The translations under genes and the position numbers were made by a program. The notes beneath the pieces were generated by a model. The model was given only the letters and a program-made list of their open reading frames with translations. It did no database searches and had not been told where the DNA came from. From assembly GCA_030272585.1 (NCBI GenBank), contig BSYQ01000013.1, positions 62,001 to 126,000 of the forward strand: a DNA stretch of 64,000 bases, given 5' to 3'. The stretch is from Bryopsis sp. KO-2023 (Eukaryota; Chlorophyta; Ulvophyceae; Bryopsidales; Bryopsidaceae). This document shows, piece after piece, positions 29,596 through 45,100 of this stretch; position 1 is the stretch's first letter; each line of letters begins with the position of its first letter.

Positions 29596-30170
29596 GATGG
29601 TATGAGGGCAACACGTTTGAATGCCTCCGTCGAGGGCTTTTGTACTCGTCCATCAAGCACATCCACACCTCCAAATCGAAAATAATCAAGTTGCCCCCGC
29701 CGGATTTCCTAAGACATCCCTGATCTCGGTACTGATCGGCCCCAATCGTGCTTGATTGGCGAGTTCGGAAGGGATCGCATGTTTTCACGATGGTATGAGG
29801 GCAACACGTTTGAATGTCTCCGTCGAGGGCTTTTGTACTCGTCCATCAAGCACATCCATACCTCCAAATCGAAAATAATCAAGTTGCCCCCGCCGGATTT
29901 CCTGAGACATCCCTGATCTCGGTACTGATCGGCCCCAATCGTGCTTGATTGGCGAGTTCGGAAGGGATCGCATGTTTTCACGATGGTATGAGGGCAACAC
30001 GTTTGAATGCCTCCGTCGAGGGCTTTTGTACTCGTCCATCAAGCACATCCATACCTCCAAATCGAAAATAATCAAGTTGCCCCCGCCGGATTTCCTGAGA
30101 CATCCCTGATCTCGGTACTGATCGGCCCCAATCGTGCTTGATTGGCGAGTTCGGAAGGGATCGCATGTTT

Positions 30171-33100
30171 TCACGATGGTATGAGGGCAACACGTTTGAA
30201 TGCCTCCGTCGAGGGCTTTTGTACTCGTCCATCAAGCACATCCATACCTCCAAATCGAAAATAATCAAGTTGCCCCCGCCGGATTTCCTGAGACATCCCT
30301 GATCTCGGTACTGATCGGGCCCAATCGTGCTTGATTGGCGAGTTCGGAAGGGATCGCATGTTTTCACGATGGTATGAGGGCAACACGTTTGAATGCCTCC
30401 GTCGAGGGCTTTTGTACTCGTCCATCAAGCACATCCAAACCTCCAAATCAAAATAATCAAGTTGCCCCCGCCGGATTTCCTGAGACATCCCTGATCTCGG
30501 TTCTGATCGGCCCCAATCGTGCTTGATTGGCGAGTTCGGAAGGGATCGCATGTTTTCACGATGGTATGAGGGCAACACGTTGTAATGCCTCCGTCGAGGG
30601 CTTTTGTACTCGTCCATCAAGCACATCCATACCTCCAAATCGAAAATAATCAAGTTGCCCCCGCCGGATTTCCTGAGACATCCCTGATCTCGGTACTGAT
30701 CGGCCCCAATCGTGCTTGATTGGCGAGTTCGGAAGGGATCGCATGTTTTCACGATGGTATGAGGGCACCACGTTTGAATGCCTCCGTCGAGGGCTTTTGT
30801 ACTCGTCCATCAAGCACATCCATACCTCCAAATCGAAAATAATCAAGTTGCCCCCGCCGGATTTCCTGAGACATCCCTGATCTCGGTACTGATCGGCCCC
30901 AATCGTGCTTGATTGGCGAGTTCGGAAGGGATCGCATGTTTTCACGATGGTATGAGGGCAACACGTTTGAATGCCTCCGTCGAGGGCTTTTGTACTCGTC
31001 CATCAAGCACATCCAAACCTCCAAATCAAAAATAATCAAGTTGCCCCGCCGGATTTTCTAAGACATCCCTGATCTCGGTACTAATCGGCCCCAATCGTGC
31101 TTGATTGGCGAGTTCGGAAGGGATCGCATGTTTTCACGATGGTATGAGGGCAACACGTTTGAATGCCTCCGTCGAGGGCTTTTGTACTCGTCCATCAAGC
31201 ACATCCATACCTCCAAATCGAAAATTATCAAGTTGCCCCCGCCGGATTTCCTGAGACATCCCTGATCTCGGTACTGATCGGCCCCAATCGTGCTTGATTG
31301 GCGAGTTCGGAAGGGATCGCATGTTTTCACGATGGTATGAGGGCAACACGTTTGAATGCCTCCGTCGAGGGCTTTTGTACTCGTCCATCAAGCACATCCA
31401 TACCTCCAAATCGAAAATAATCAAGTTGCCCCCGCCGGATTTCCTGAGACATCCCTGATCTCGGTACTGATCGGGCCCAATCGTGCTTGATTGGCGAGTT
31501 CGGAAGGGATCGCATGTTTTCACGATGGTATGAGGGCAACACGTTTGAATGCCTCCGTCGAGGGCTTTTGTACTCGTCCATCAAGCACATCCAAACCTCC
31601 AAATCAAAATAATCAAGTTGCCCCCGCCGGATTTCCTGAGACATCCCTGATCTCGGTTCTGATCGGCCCCAATCGTGCTTGATTGGCGAGTTCGGAAGGG
31701 ATCGCATGTTTTCACGATGGTATGAGGGCAACACGTTGTAATGCCTCCGTCGAGGGCTTTTGTACTCGTCCATCAAGCACATCCATACCTCCAAATCGAA
31801 AATAATCAAGTTGCCCCCGCCGGATTTCCTGAGACATCCCTGATCTCGGTACTGATCGGCCCCAATCGTGCTTGATTGGCGAGTTCGGAAGGGATCGCAT
31901 GTTTTCACGATGGTATGAGGGCACCACGTTTGAATGCCTCCGTCGAGGGCTTTTGTACTCGTCCATCAAGCACATCCATACCTCCAAATCGAAAATAATC
32001 AAGTTGCCCCCGCCGGATTTCCTGAGACATCCCTGATCTCGGTACTGATCGGCCCCAATCGTGCTTGATTGGCGAGTTCGGAAGGGATCGCATGTTTTCA
32101 CGATGGTATGAGGGCAACACGTTTGAATGCCTCCGTCGAGGGCTTTTGTACTCGTCCATCAAGCACATCCAAACCTCCAAATCAAAAATAATCAAGTTGC
32201 CCCGCCGGATTTTCTAAGACATCCCTGATCTCGGTACTAATCGGCCCCAATCGTGCTTGATTGGCGAGTTCGGAAGGGATCGCATGTTTTCACGATGGTA
32301 TGAGGGCAACACGTTTGAATGCCTCCGTCGAGGGCTTTTGTACTCGTCCATCAAGCACATCCATACCTCCAAATCGAAAATAATCAAGTTGCCCCCGCCG
32401 GATTTCCTGAGACATCCCTGATCTCGGTACTGATCGGGCCCAATCGTGCTTGATTGGCGAGTTCGGAAGGGATCGCATGTTTTCACGATGGTATGAGGGC
32501 AACACGTTTGAATGCCTCCGTCGAGGGCTTTTGTACTCGTCCATCAAGCACATCCAAACCTCCAAATCAAAATAATCAAGTTGCCCCCGCCGGATTTCCT
32601 GAGACATCCCTGATCTCGGTACTGATCGGCCCCAATCGTGCTTGATTGGCGAGTTCGGAAGGGATCGCATGTTTTCACGATGGTATGAGGGCAACACGTT
32701 TGAATGCCTCCGTCGAGGGCTTTTGTACTCGTCCATCAAGCACATCCACACCTCCAAATCGAAAATAATCAAGTTGCCCCCGCCGGATTTCTTGAGACAT
32801 CCCTGATCTCGGTACTGATCGGCCCCAATCGTGCTTGATTGGCGAGTTCGGAAGGGATCGCATGTTTTCACGATGGTATGAGGGCAACACGTTTGAATGC
32901 CTCCGTCGAGGGCTTTTGTACTCGTCCGTCAAGCACATCCATACCTCCAAATCGAAAATAATCAAGTTGCCCTCGCCGGATTTCCTGAGACATCCCTGAT
33001 CTCGGTACTGATCGGCCCCAATCGTGCTTGATTGGCGAGTTCGGAAGGGATCGCATGTTTTCACGATGGTATGAGGGCAACACGTTTGAATGCCTCCGTC

Positions 33101-36100
33101 GAGGGCTTTTGTACTCGTCCATCAAGCACATCCAAACCTCCAAATCGAAAATAATCAAGTTGCCCCCGCCGGATTTCCTGAGACATCCCTGATCTCGGTA
33201 CTGATCGGCCCCAATCGTGCTTGATTGGCGAGTTCGGAAGGGATCGCATGTTTTCACGATGGTATGAGGGCAACACGTTTGAATGCCTCCGTCGAGGGCT
33301 TTTGTACTCGTCCATCAAGCACATCCACACCTCCAAATCGAAAATAATCAAGTTGCCCCCGCCGGATTTCTTGAGACATCCCTGATCTCGGTACTGATCG
33401 GCCCCAATCGTGCTTGATTGGCGAGTTCGGAAGGGATCGCATGTTTTCACGATGGTATGAGGGCAACACGTTTGAATGCCTCCGTCGAGGGCTTTTGTAC
33501 TCGTCCATCAAGCACATCCATACCTCCAAATCGAAAATTATCAAGTTGCCCCCGCCGGATTTCCTGAGACATCCCTGATCTCGGTACTGATCGGCCCCAA
33601 TCGTGCTTGATTGGCGAGTTCGGAAGGGATCGCATGTTTTCACGATGGTATGAGGGCAACACGTTTGAATGCCTCCGTCGAGGGCTTTTGTACTCGTCCA
33701 TCAAGCACATCCATACCTCCAAATCGAAAATAATCAAGTTGCCCCCGCCGGATTTCCTGAGACATCCCTGATCTCGGTACTGATCGGCCCCAATCGTGCT
33801 TGATTGGCGAGTTCGGAAGGGATCGCATGTTTTCACGATGGTATGAGGGCAACACGTTTGAATGCCTCCGTCGAGGGCTTTTGTACTCGTCCATCAAGCA
33901 CATCCATACCTCCAAATCGAAAATAATCAAGTTGCCCTCGCCGGATTTCCTGAGACATCCCTGATCTCGGTACTGATCGGCCCCAATCGTGCTTGATTGG
34001 CGAGTTCGGAAGGGATCGCATGTTTTCACGATGGTATGAGGGCAACACGTTTGAATGCCTCCGTCGAGGGCTTTTGTACTCGTCCATCAAGCACATCCAA
34101 ACCTCCAAATCGAAAATAATCAAGTTGCCCCCGCCGGATTTCCTGAGACATCCCTGATCTCGGTACTGATCGGCCCCAATCGTGCTTGATTGGCGAGTTC
34201 GGAAGGGATCGCATGTTTTCACGATGGTATGAGGGCAACACGTTTGAATGCCTCCGTCGAGGGCTTTTGTACTCGTCCATCAAGCACATCCACACCTCCA
34301 AATCGAAAATAATCAAGTTGCCCCCGCCGGATTTCTTGAGACATCCCTGATCTCGGTACTGATCGGCCCCAATCGTGCTTGATTGGCGAGTTCGGAAGGG
34401 ATCGCATGTTTTCACGATGGTATGAGGGCAACACGTTTGAATGCCTCCGTCGAGGGCTTTTGTACTCGTCCATCAAGCACATCCAAACCTCCAAATCGAA
34501 AATAATCAAGTTGCCCCCGCCGGATTTCCTGAGACATCCCTGATCTCGGTACTGATCGGCCCCAATCGTGCTTGATTGGCGAGTTCGGAAGGGATCGCAT
34601 GTTTTCACGATGGTATGAGGGCAACACGTTTGAATGCCTCCGTCGAGGGCTTTTGTACTCGTCCATCAAGCACATCCACACCTCCAAATCGAAAATAATC
34701 AAGTTGCCCCCGCCGGATTTCTTGAGACATCCCTGATCTCGGTACTGATCGGCCCCAATCGTGCTTGATTGGCGAGTTCGGAAGGGATCGCATGTTTTCA
34801 CGATGGTATGAGGGCAACACGTTTGAATGCCTCCGTCGAGGGCTTTTGTACTCGTCCATCAAGCACATCCTTACCTCCAAATCGAAAATAATCAAGTTGC
34901 CCCCGCCGGATTTCCTGAGACATCCCTGATCTCGGTACTGATCGGCCCCAATCGTGCTTGATTGGCGAGTTCGGAAGGGATCGCATGTTTTCACGATGGT
35001 ATGAGGGCAACACGTTTGAATGCCTCCGTCGAGGGCTTTTGTACTCGTCCATCAAGCACATCCATACCTCCAAATCGAAAATAATCAAGTTGCCCCCGCC
35101 GGATTTCCTGAGACATCCCTGATCTCGGTACTGATCGGCCCCAATCGTGCTTGATTGGCGAGTTTGGAAGGGATCGCATGTTTTCACGATGGTATGAGGG
35201 CACCACGTTTGAATGCCTCCGTCGAGGGCTTTTGTACTCGTCCATCAAGCACATCCATACCTCCAAATCGAAAATAATCAAGTTGCCCCCGCCGGATTTC
35301 CTGAGACATCCCTGATCTCGGTACTGATCGGCCCCAATCGTGCTTGATTGGCGAGTTCGGAAGGGATCGCATGTTTTCACGATGGTATGAGGGCAACACG
35401 TTTGAATGCCTCCGTCGAGGGCTTTTGTACTCGTCCATCAAGCACATCCAAACCTCCAAATCAAAAATAATCAAGTTGCCCCGCCGGATTTTCTAAGACA
35501 TCCCTGATCTCGGTACTAATCGGCCCCAATCGTGCTTGATTGGCGAGTTCGGAAGGGATCGCATGTTTTCACGATGGTATGAGGGCAACACGTTTGAATG
35601 CCTCCGTCGAGGGCTTTTGTACTCGTCCATCAAGCACATCCATACCTCCAAATCGAAAATAATCAAGTTGCCCCCGCCGGATTTCCTGAGACATCCCTGA
35701 TCTCGGTACTGATCGGGCCCAATCGTGCTTGATTGGCGAGTTCGGAAGGGATCGCATGTTTTCACGATGGTATGAGGGCAACACGTTTGAATGCCTCCGT
35801 CGAGGGCTTTTGTACTCGTCCATCAAGCACATCCAAACCTCCAAATCAAAATAATCAAGTTGCCCCCGCCGGATTTCCTGAGACATCCCTGATCTCGGTA
35901 CTGATCGGCCCCAATCGTGCTTGATTGGCGAGTTCGGAAGGGATCGCATGTTTTCACGATGGTATGAGGGCAACACGTTTGAATGCCTCCGTCGAGGGCT
36001 TTTGTACTCGTCCATCAAGCACATCCACACCTCCAAATCGAAAATAATCAAGTTGCCCCCGCCGGATTTCTTGAGACATCCCTGATCTCGGTACTGATCG

Positions 36101-39100
36101 GCCCCAATCGTGCTTGATTGGCGAGTTCGGAAGGGATCGCATGTTTTCACGATGGTATGAGGGCAACACGTTTGAATGCCTCCGTCGAGGGCTTTTGTAC
36201 TCGTCCATCAAGCACATCCATACCTCCAAATCGAAAATAATCAAGTTGCCCTCGCCGGATTTCCTGAGACATCCCTGATCTCGGTACTGATCGGCCCCAA
36301 TCGTGCTTGATTGGCGAGTTCGGAAGGGATCGCATGTTTTCACGATGGTATGAGGGCAACACGTTTGAATGCCTCCGTCGAGGGCTTTTGTACTCGTCCA
36401 TCAAGCACATCCAAACCTCCAAATCGAAAATAATCAAGTTGCCCCCGCCGGATTTCCTGAGACATCCCTGATCTCGGTACTGATCGGCCCCAATCGTGCT
36501 TGATTGGCGAGTTCGGAAGGGATCGCATGTTTTCACGATGGTATGAGGGCAACACGTTTGAATGCCTCCGTCGAGGGCTTTTGTACTCGTCCATCAAGCA
36601 CATCCACACCTCCAAATCGAAAATAATCAAGTTGCCCCCGCCGGATTTCTTGAGACATCCCTGATCTCGGTACTGATCGGCCCCAATCGTGCTTGATTGG
36701 CGAGTTCGGAAGGGATCGCATGTTTTCACGATGGTATGAGGGCAACACGTTTGAATGCCTCCGTCGAGGGCTTTTGTACTCGTCCATCAAGCACATCCAT
36801 ACCTCCAAATCGAAAATAATCAAGTTGCCCCCGCCGGATTTCCTGAGACATCCCTGATCTCGGTACTGATCGGCCCCAATCGTGCTTGATTGGCGAGTTC
36901 GGAAGGGATCGCATGTTTTCACGATGGTATGAGGGCAACACGTTTGAATGCCTCCGTCGAGGGCTTTTGTACTCGTCCATCAAGCACATCCATACCTCCA
37001 AATCGAAAATAATCAAGTTGCCCCCGCCGGATTTCCTGAGACATCCCTGATCTCGGTACTGATCGGCCCCAATCGTGCTTGATTGGCGAGTTCGGAAGGG
37101 ATCGCATGTTTTCACGATGGTATGAGGGCAACACGTTTGAATGCCTCCGTCGAGGGCTTTTGTACTCGTCCATCAAGCACATCCATACCTCCAAATCGAA
37201 AATAATCAAGTTGCCCTCGCCGGATTTCCTGAGACATCCCTGATCTCGGTACTGATCGGCCCCAATCGTGCTTGATTGGCGAGTTCGGAAGGGATCGCAT
37301 GTTTTCACGATGGTATGAGGGCAACACGTTTGAATGCCTCCGTCGAGGGCTTTTGTACTCGTCCATCAAGCACATCCAAACCTCCAAATCGAAAATAATC
37401 AAGTTGCCCCCGCCGGATTTCCTGAGACATCCCTGATCTCGGTACTGATCGGCCCCAATCGTGCTTGATTGGCGAGTTCGGAAGGGATCGCATGTTTTCA
37501 CGATGGTATGAGGGCAACACGTTTGAATGCCTCCGTCGAGGGCTTTTGTACTCGTCCATCAAGCACATCCACACCTCCAAATCGAAAATAATCAAGTTGC
37601 CCCCGCCGGATTTCTTGAGACATCCCTGATCTCGGTACTGATCGGCCCCAATCGTGCTTGATTGGCGAGTTCGGAAGGGATCGCATGTTTTCACGATGGT
37701 ATGAGGGCAACACGTTTGAATGCCTCCGTCGAGGGCTTTTGTACTCGTCCATCAAGCACATCCTTACCTCCAAATCGAAAATAATCAAGTTGCCCCCGCC
37801 GGATTTCCTGAGACATCCCTGATCTCGGTACTGATCGGCCCCAATCGTGCTTGATTGGCGAGTTCGGAAGGGATCGCATGTTTTCACGATGGTATGAGGG
37901 CAACACGTTTGAATGCCTCCGTCGAGGGCTTTTGTACTCGTCCATCAAGCACATCCATACCTCCAAATCAAAAATAATCAAGTTGCCCCGCCGGATTTTC
38001 TAAGACATCCCTGATCTCGGTACTAATCGGCCCCAATCGTGCTTGATTGGCGAGTTCGGAAGGGATCGCATGTTTTCACGATGGTATGAGGGCAACACGT
38101 TTGAATGCCTCCGTCGAGGGCTTTTGTACTCGTCCATCAAGCACATCCTTACCTCCAAATCGAAAATAATCAAGTTGCCCCCGCCGGATTTCCTGAGACA
38201 TCCCTGATCTCGGTACTGATCGGGCCCAATCGTGCTTGATTGGCGAGTTCGGAAGGGATCGCATGTTTTCACGATGGTATGAGGGCAACACGTTTGAATG
38301 CCTCCGTCGAGGGCTTTTGTACTCGTCCATCAAGCACATCCAAACCTCCAAATCAAAATAATCAAGTTGCCCCCGCCGGATTTCCTGAGACATCCCTGAT
38401 CTCGGTACTGATCGGCCCCAATCGTGCTTGATTGGCGAGTTCGGAAGGGATCGCATGTTTTCACGATGGTATGAGGGCAACACGTTTGAATGCCTCCGTC
38501 GAGGGCTTTTGTACTCGTCCATCAAGCACATCCACACCTCCAAATCGAAAATAATCAAGTTGCCCCCGCCGGATTTCTTGAGACATCCCTGATCTCGGTA
38601 CTGATCGGCCCCAATCGTGCTTGATTGGCGAGTTCGGAAGGGATCGCATGTTTTCACGATGGTATGAGGGCAACACGTTTGAATGCCTCCGTCGAGGGCT
38701 TTTGTACTCGTCCATCAAGCACATCCATACCTCCAAATCGAAAATAATCAAGTTGCCCTCGCCGGATTTCCTGAGACATCCCTGATCTCGGTACTGATCG
38801 GCCCCAATCGTGCTTGATTGGCGAGTTCGGAAGGGATCGCATGTTTTCACGATGGTATGAGGGCAACACGTTTGAATGCCTCCGTCGAGGGCTTTTGTAC
38901 TCGTCCATCAAGCACATCCAAACCTCCAAATCGAAAATAATCAAGTTGCCCCCGCCGGATTTCCTGAGACATCCCTGATCTCGGTACTGATCGGCCCCAA
39001 TCGTGCTTGATTGGCGAGTTCGGAAGGGATCGCATGTTTTCACGATGGTATGAGGGCAACACGTTTGAATGCCTCCGTCGAGGGCTTTTGTACTCGTCCA

Positions 39101-42100
39101 TCAAGCACATCCACACCTCCAAATCGAAAATAATCAAGTTGCCCCCGCCGGATTTCTTGAGACATCCCTGATCTCGGTACTGATCGGCCCCAATCGTGCT
39201 TGATTGGCGAGTTCGGAAGGGATCGCATGTTTTCACGATGGTATGAGGGCAACACGTTTGAATGCCTCCGTCGAGGGCTTTTGTACTCGTCCATCAAGCA
39301 CATCCATACCTCCAAATCGAAAATTATCAAGTTGCCCCCGCCGGATTTCCTGAGACATCCCTGATCTCGGTACTGATCGGCCCCAATCGTGCTTGATTGG
39401 CGAGTTCGGAAGGGATCGCATGTTTTCACGATGGTATGAGGGCAACACGTTTGAATGCCTCCGTCGAGGGCTTTTGTACTCGTCCATCAAGCACATCCAT
39501 ACCTCCAAATCGAAAATAATCAAGTTGCCCCCGCCGGATTTCCTGAGACATCCCTGATCTCGGTACTGATCGGCCCCAATCGTGCTTGATTGGCGAGTTC
39601 GGAAGGGATCGCATGTTTTCACGATGGTATGAGGGCAACACGTTTGAATGCCTCCGTCGAGGGCTTTTGTACTCGTCCATCAAGCACATCCATACCTCCA
39701 AATCGAAAATAATCAAGTTGCCCTCGCCGGATTTCCTGAGACATCCCTGATCTCGGTACTGATCGGCCCCAATCGTGCTTGATTGGCGAGTTCGGAAGGG
39801 ATCGCATGTTTTCACGATGGTATGAGGGCAACACGTTTGAATGCCTCCGTCGAGGGCTTTTGTACTCGTCCATCAAGCACATCCAAACCTCCAAATCGAA
39901 AATAATCAAGTTGCCCCCGCCGGATTTCCTGAGACATCCCTGATCTCGGTACTGATCGGCCCCAATCGTGCTTGATTGGCGAGTTCGGAAGGGATCGCAT
40001 GTTTTCACGATGGTATGAGGGCAACACGTTTGAATGCCTCCGTCGAGGGCTTTTGTACTCGTCCATCAAGCACATCCACACCTCCAAATCGAAAATAATC
40101 AAGTTGCCCCCGCCGGATTTCTTGAGACATCCCTGATCTCGGTACTGATCGGCCCCAATCGTGCTTGATTGGCGAGTTCGGAAGGGATCGCATGTTTTCA
40201 CGATGGTATGAGGGCAACACGTTTGAATGCCTCCGTCGAGGGCTTTTGTACTCGTCCATCAAGCACATCCTTACCTCCAAATCGAAAATAATCAAGTTGC
40301 CCCCGCCGGATTTCCTGAGACATCCCTGATCTCGGTACTGATCGGCCCCAATCGTGCTTGATTGGCGAGTTCGGAAGGGATCGCATGTTTTCACGATGGT
40401 ATGAGGGCAACACGTTTGAATGCCTCCGTCGAGGGCTTTTGTACTCGTCCATCAAGCACATCCAAACCTCCAAATCGAAAATAATCAAGTTGCCCCCGCC
40501 GGATTTCCTGAGACATCCCTGATCTCGGTACTGATCGGCCCCAATCGTGCTTGATTGGCGAGTTCGGAAGGGATCGCATGTTTTCACGATGGTATGAGGG
40601 CAACACGTTTGAATGCCTCCGTCGAGGGCTTTTGTACTCGTCCATCAAGCACATCCACACCTCCAAATCGAAAATAATCAAGTTGCCCCCGCCGGATTTC
40701 TTGAGACATCCCTGATCTCGGTACTGATCGGCCCCAATCGTGCTTGATTGGCGAGTTCGGAAGGGATCGCATGTTTTCACGATGGTATGAGGGCAACACG
40801 TTTGAATGCCTCCGTCGAGGGCTTTTGTACTCGTCCATCAAGCACATCCTTACCTCCAAATCGAAAATAATCAAGTTGCCCCCGCCGGATTTCCTGAGAC
40901 ATCCCTGATCTCGGTACTGATCGGCCCCAATCGTGCTTGATTGGCGAGTTCGGAAGGGATCGCATGTTTTCACGATGGTATGAGGGCAACACGTTTGAAT
41001 GCCTCCGTCGAGGGCTTTTGTACTCGTCCATCAAGCACATCCATACCTCCAAATCGAAAATAATCAAGTTGCCCCCGCCGGATTTCCTGAGACATCCCTG
41101 ATCTCGGTACTGATCGGCCCCAATCGTGCTTGATTGGCGAGTTCGGAAGGGATCGCATGTTTTCACGATGGTATGAGGGCACCACGTTTGAATGCCTCCG
41201 TCGAGGGCTTTTGTACTCGTCCATCAAGCACATCCATACCTCCAAATCGAAAATAATCAAGTTGCCCCCGCCGGATTTCCTGAGACATCCCTGATCTCGG
41301 TACTGATCGGCCCCAATCGTGCTTGATTGGCGAGTTCGGAAGGGATCGCATGTTTTCACGATGGTATGAGGGCAACACGTTTGAATGCCTCCGTCGAGGG
41401 CTTTTGTACTCGTCCATCAAGCACATCCAAACCTCCAAATCAAAAATAATCAAGTTGCCCCGCCGGATTTTCTAAGACATCCCTGATCTCGGTACTAATC
41501 GGCCCCAATCGTGCTTGATTGGCGAGTTCGGAAGGGATCGCATGTTTTCACGATGGTATGAGGGCAACACGTTTGAATGCCTCCGTCGAGGGCTTTTGTA
41601 CTCGTCCATCAAGCACATCCATACCTCCAAATCGAAAATAATCAAGTTGCCCCCGCCGGATTTCCTGAGACATCCCTGATCTCGGTACTGATCGGGCCCA
41701 ATCGTGCTTGATTGGCGAGTTCGGAAGGGATCGCATGTTTTCACGATGGTATGAGGGCAACACGTTTGAATGCCTCCGTCGAGGGCTTTTGTACTCGTCC
41801 ATCAAGCACATCCAAACCTCCAAATCAAAATAATCAAGTTGCCCCCGCCGGATTTCCTGAGACATCCCTGATCTCGGTACTGATCGGCCCCAATCGTGCT
41901 TGATTGGCGAGTTCGGAAGGGATCGCATGTTTTCACGATGGTATGAGGGCAACACGTTTGAATGCCTCCGTCGAGGGCTTTTGTACTCGTCCATCAAGCA
42001 CATCCACACCTCCAAATCGAAAATAATCAAGTTGCCCCCGCCGGATTTCTTGAGACATCCCTGATCTCGGTACTGATCGGCCCCAATCGTGCTTGATTGG

Positions 42101-45100
42101 CGAGTTCGGAAGGGATCGCATGTTTTCACGATGGTATGAGGGCAACACGTTTGAATGCCTCCGTCGAGGGCTTTTGTACTCGTCCATCAAGCACATCCAT
42201 ACCTCCAAATCGAAAATAATCAAGTTGCCCTCGCCGGATTTCCTGAGACATCCCTGATCTCGGTACTGATCGGCCCCAATCGTGCTTGATTGGCGAGTTC
42301 GGAAGGGATCGCATGTTTTCACGATGGTATGAGGGCAACACGTTTGAATGCCTCCGTCGAGGGCTTTTGTACTCGTCCATCAAGCACATCCAAACCTCCA
42401 AATCGAAAATAATCAAGTTGCCCCCGCCGGATTTCCTGAGACATCCCTGATCTCGGTACTGATCGGCCCCAATCGTGCTTGATTGGCGAGTTCGGAAGGG
42501 ATCGCATGTTTTCACGATGGTATGAGGGCAACACGTTTGAATGCCTCCGTCGAGGGCTTTTGTACTCGTCCATCAAGCACATCCACACCTCCAAATCGAA
42601 AATAATCAAGTTGCCCCCGCCGGATTTCTTGAGACATCCCTGATCTCGGTACTGATCGGCCCCAATCGTGCTTGATTGGCGAGTTCGGAAGGGATCGCAT
42701 GTTTTCACGATGGTATGAGGGCAACACGTTTGAATGCCTCCGTCGAGGGCTTTTGTACTCGTCCATCAAGCACATCCATACCTCCAAATCGAAAATAATC
42801 AAGTTGCCCCCGCCGGATTTCCTGAGACATCCCTGATCTCGGTACTGATCGGCCCCAATCGTGCTTGATTGGCGAGTTCGGAAGGGATCGCATGTTTTCA
42901 CGATGGTATGAGGGCAACACGTTTGAATGCCTCCGTCGAGGGCTTTTGTACTCGTCCATCAAGCACATCCATACCTCCAAATCGAAAATAATCAAGTTGC
43001 CCCCGCCGGATTTCCTGAGACATCCCTGATCTCGGTACTGATCGGCCCCAATCGTGCTTGATTGGCGAGTTCGGAAGGGATCGCATGTTTTCACGATGGT
43101 ATGAGGGCAACACGTTTGAATGCCTCCGTCGAGGGCTTTTGTACTCGTCCATCAAGCACATCCATACCTCCAAATCGAAAATAATCAAGTTGCCCTCGCC
43201 GGATTTCCTGAGACATCCCTGATCTCGGTACTGATCGGCCCCAATCGTGCTTGATTGGCGAGTTCGGAAGGGATCGCATGTTTTCACGATGGTATGAGGG
43301 CAACACGTTTGAATGCCTCCGTCGAGGGCTTTTGTACTCGTCCATCAAGCACATCCAAACCTCCAAATCGAAAATAATCAAGTTGCCCCCGCCGGATTTC
43401 CTGAGACATCCCTGATCTCGGTACTGATCGGCCCCAATCGTGCTTGATTGGCGAGTTCGGAAGGGATCGCATGTTTTCACGATGGTATGAGGGCAACACG
43501 TTTGAATGCCTCCGTCGAGGGCTTTTGTACTCGTCCATCAAGCACATCCACACCTCCAAATCGAAAATAATCAAGTTGCCCCCGCCGGATTTCTTGAGAC
43601 ATCCCTGATCTCGGTACTGATCGGCCCCAATCGTGCTTGATTGGCGAGTTCGGAAGGGATCGCATGTTTTCACGATGGTATGAGGGCAACACGTTTGAAT
43701 GCCTCCGTCGAGGGCTTTTGTACTCGTCCATCAAGCACATCCTTACCTCCAAATCGAAAATAATCAAGTTGCCCCCGCCGGATTTCCTGAGACATCCCTG
43801 ATCTCGGTACTGATCGGCCCCAATCGTGCTTGATTGGCGAGTTCGGAAGGGATCGCATGTTTTCACGATGGTATGAGGGCAACACGTTTGAATGCCTCCG
43901 TCGAGGGCTTTTGTACTCGTCCATCAAGCACATCCATACCTCCAAATCGAAAATAATCAAGTTGCCCCCGCCGGATTTCCTGAGACATCCCTGATCTCGG
44001 TACTGATCGGCCCCAATCGTGCTTGATTGGCGAGTTCGGAAGGGATCGCATGTTTTCACGATGGTATGAGGGCACCACGTTTGAATGCCTCCGTCGAGGG
44101 CTTTTGTACTCGTCCATCAAGCACATCCATACCTCCAAATCGAAAATAATCAAGTTGCCCCCGCCGGATTTCCTGAGACATCCCTGATCTCGGTACTGAT
44201 CGGCCCCAATCGTGCTTGATTGGCGAGTTCGGAAGGGATCGCATGTTTTCACGATGGTATGAGGGCAACACGTTTGAATGCCTCCGTCGAGGGCTTTTGT
44301 ACTCGTCCATCAAGCACATCCAAACCTCCAAATCAAAAATAATTAAGTTGCCCCGCCGGATTTCCTAAGACATCCCTGATCTCGGTACTGATCGGCCCCA
44401 ATCGTGCTTGATTGGCGAGTTCGGAAGGGATCGCATGTTTTCACGATGGTATGAGGGCAACACGTTTGAATGCCTCCGTCGAGGGCTTTTGTACTCGTCC
44501 ATCAAGCACATCCATACCTCCAAATCGAAAATAATCAAGTTGCCCCCGCCGGATTTCCTGAGACATCCCTGATCTCGGTACTGATCGGCCCCAATCGTGC
44601 TTGATTGGCGAGTTCGGAAGGGATCGCATGTTTTCACGATGGTATGAGGGCAACACGTTTGAATGCCTCCGTCGAGGGCTTTTGTACTCGTCCATCAAGC
44701 ACATCCAAACCTCCAAATCAAAAATAATCAAGTTGCCCCGCCGGATTTTCTAAGACATCCCTGATCTCGGTACTGATCGGCCCCAATCGTGCTTGATTGG
44801 CGAGTTCGGAAGGGATCGCATGTTTTCACGATGGTATGAGGGCAACACGTTTGAATGCCTCCGTCGAGGGCTTTTGTACTCGTCCATCAAGCACATCCAT
44901 ACCTCCAAATCGAAAATAATCAAGTTGCCCCCGCCGGATTTCCTGAGACATCCCTGATCTCGGTACTGATCGGGCCCAATCGTGCTTGATTGGCGAGTTC
45001 GGAAGGGATCGCATGTTTTCACGATGGTATGAGGGCAACACGTTTGAATGCCTCCGTCGAGGGCTTTTGTACTCGTCCATCAAGCACATCCAAACCTCCA

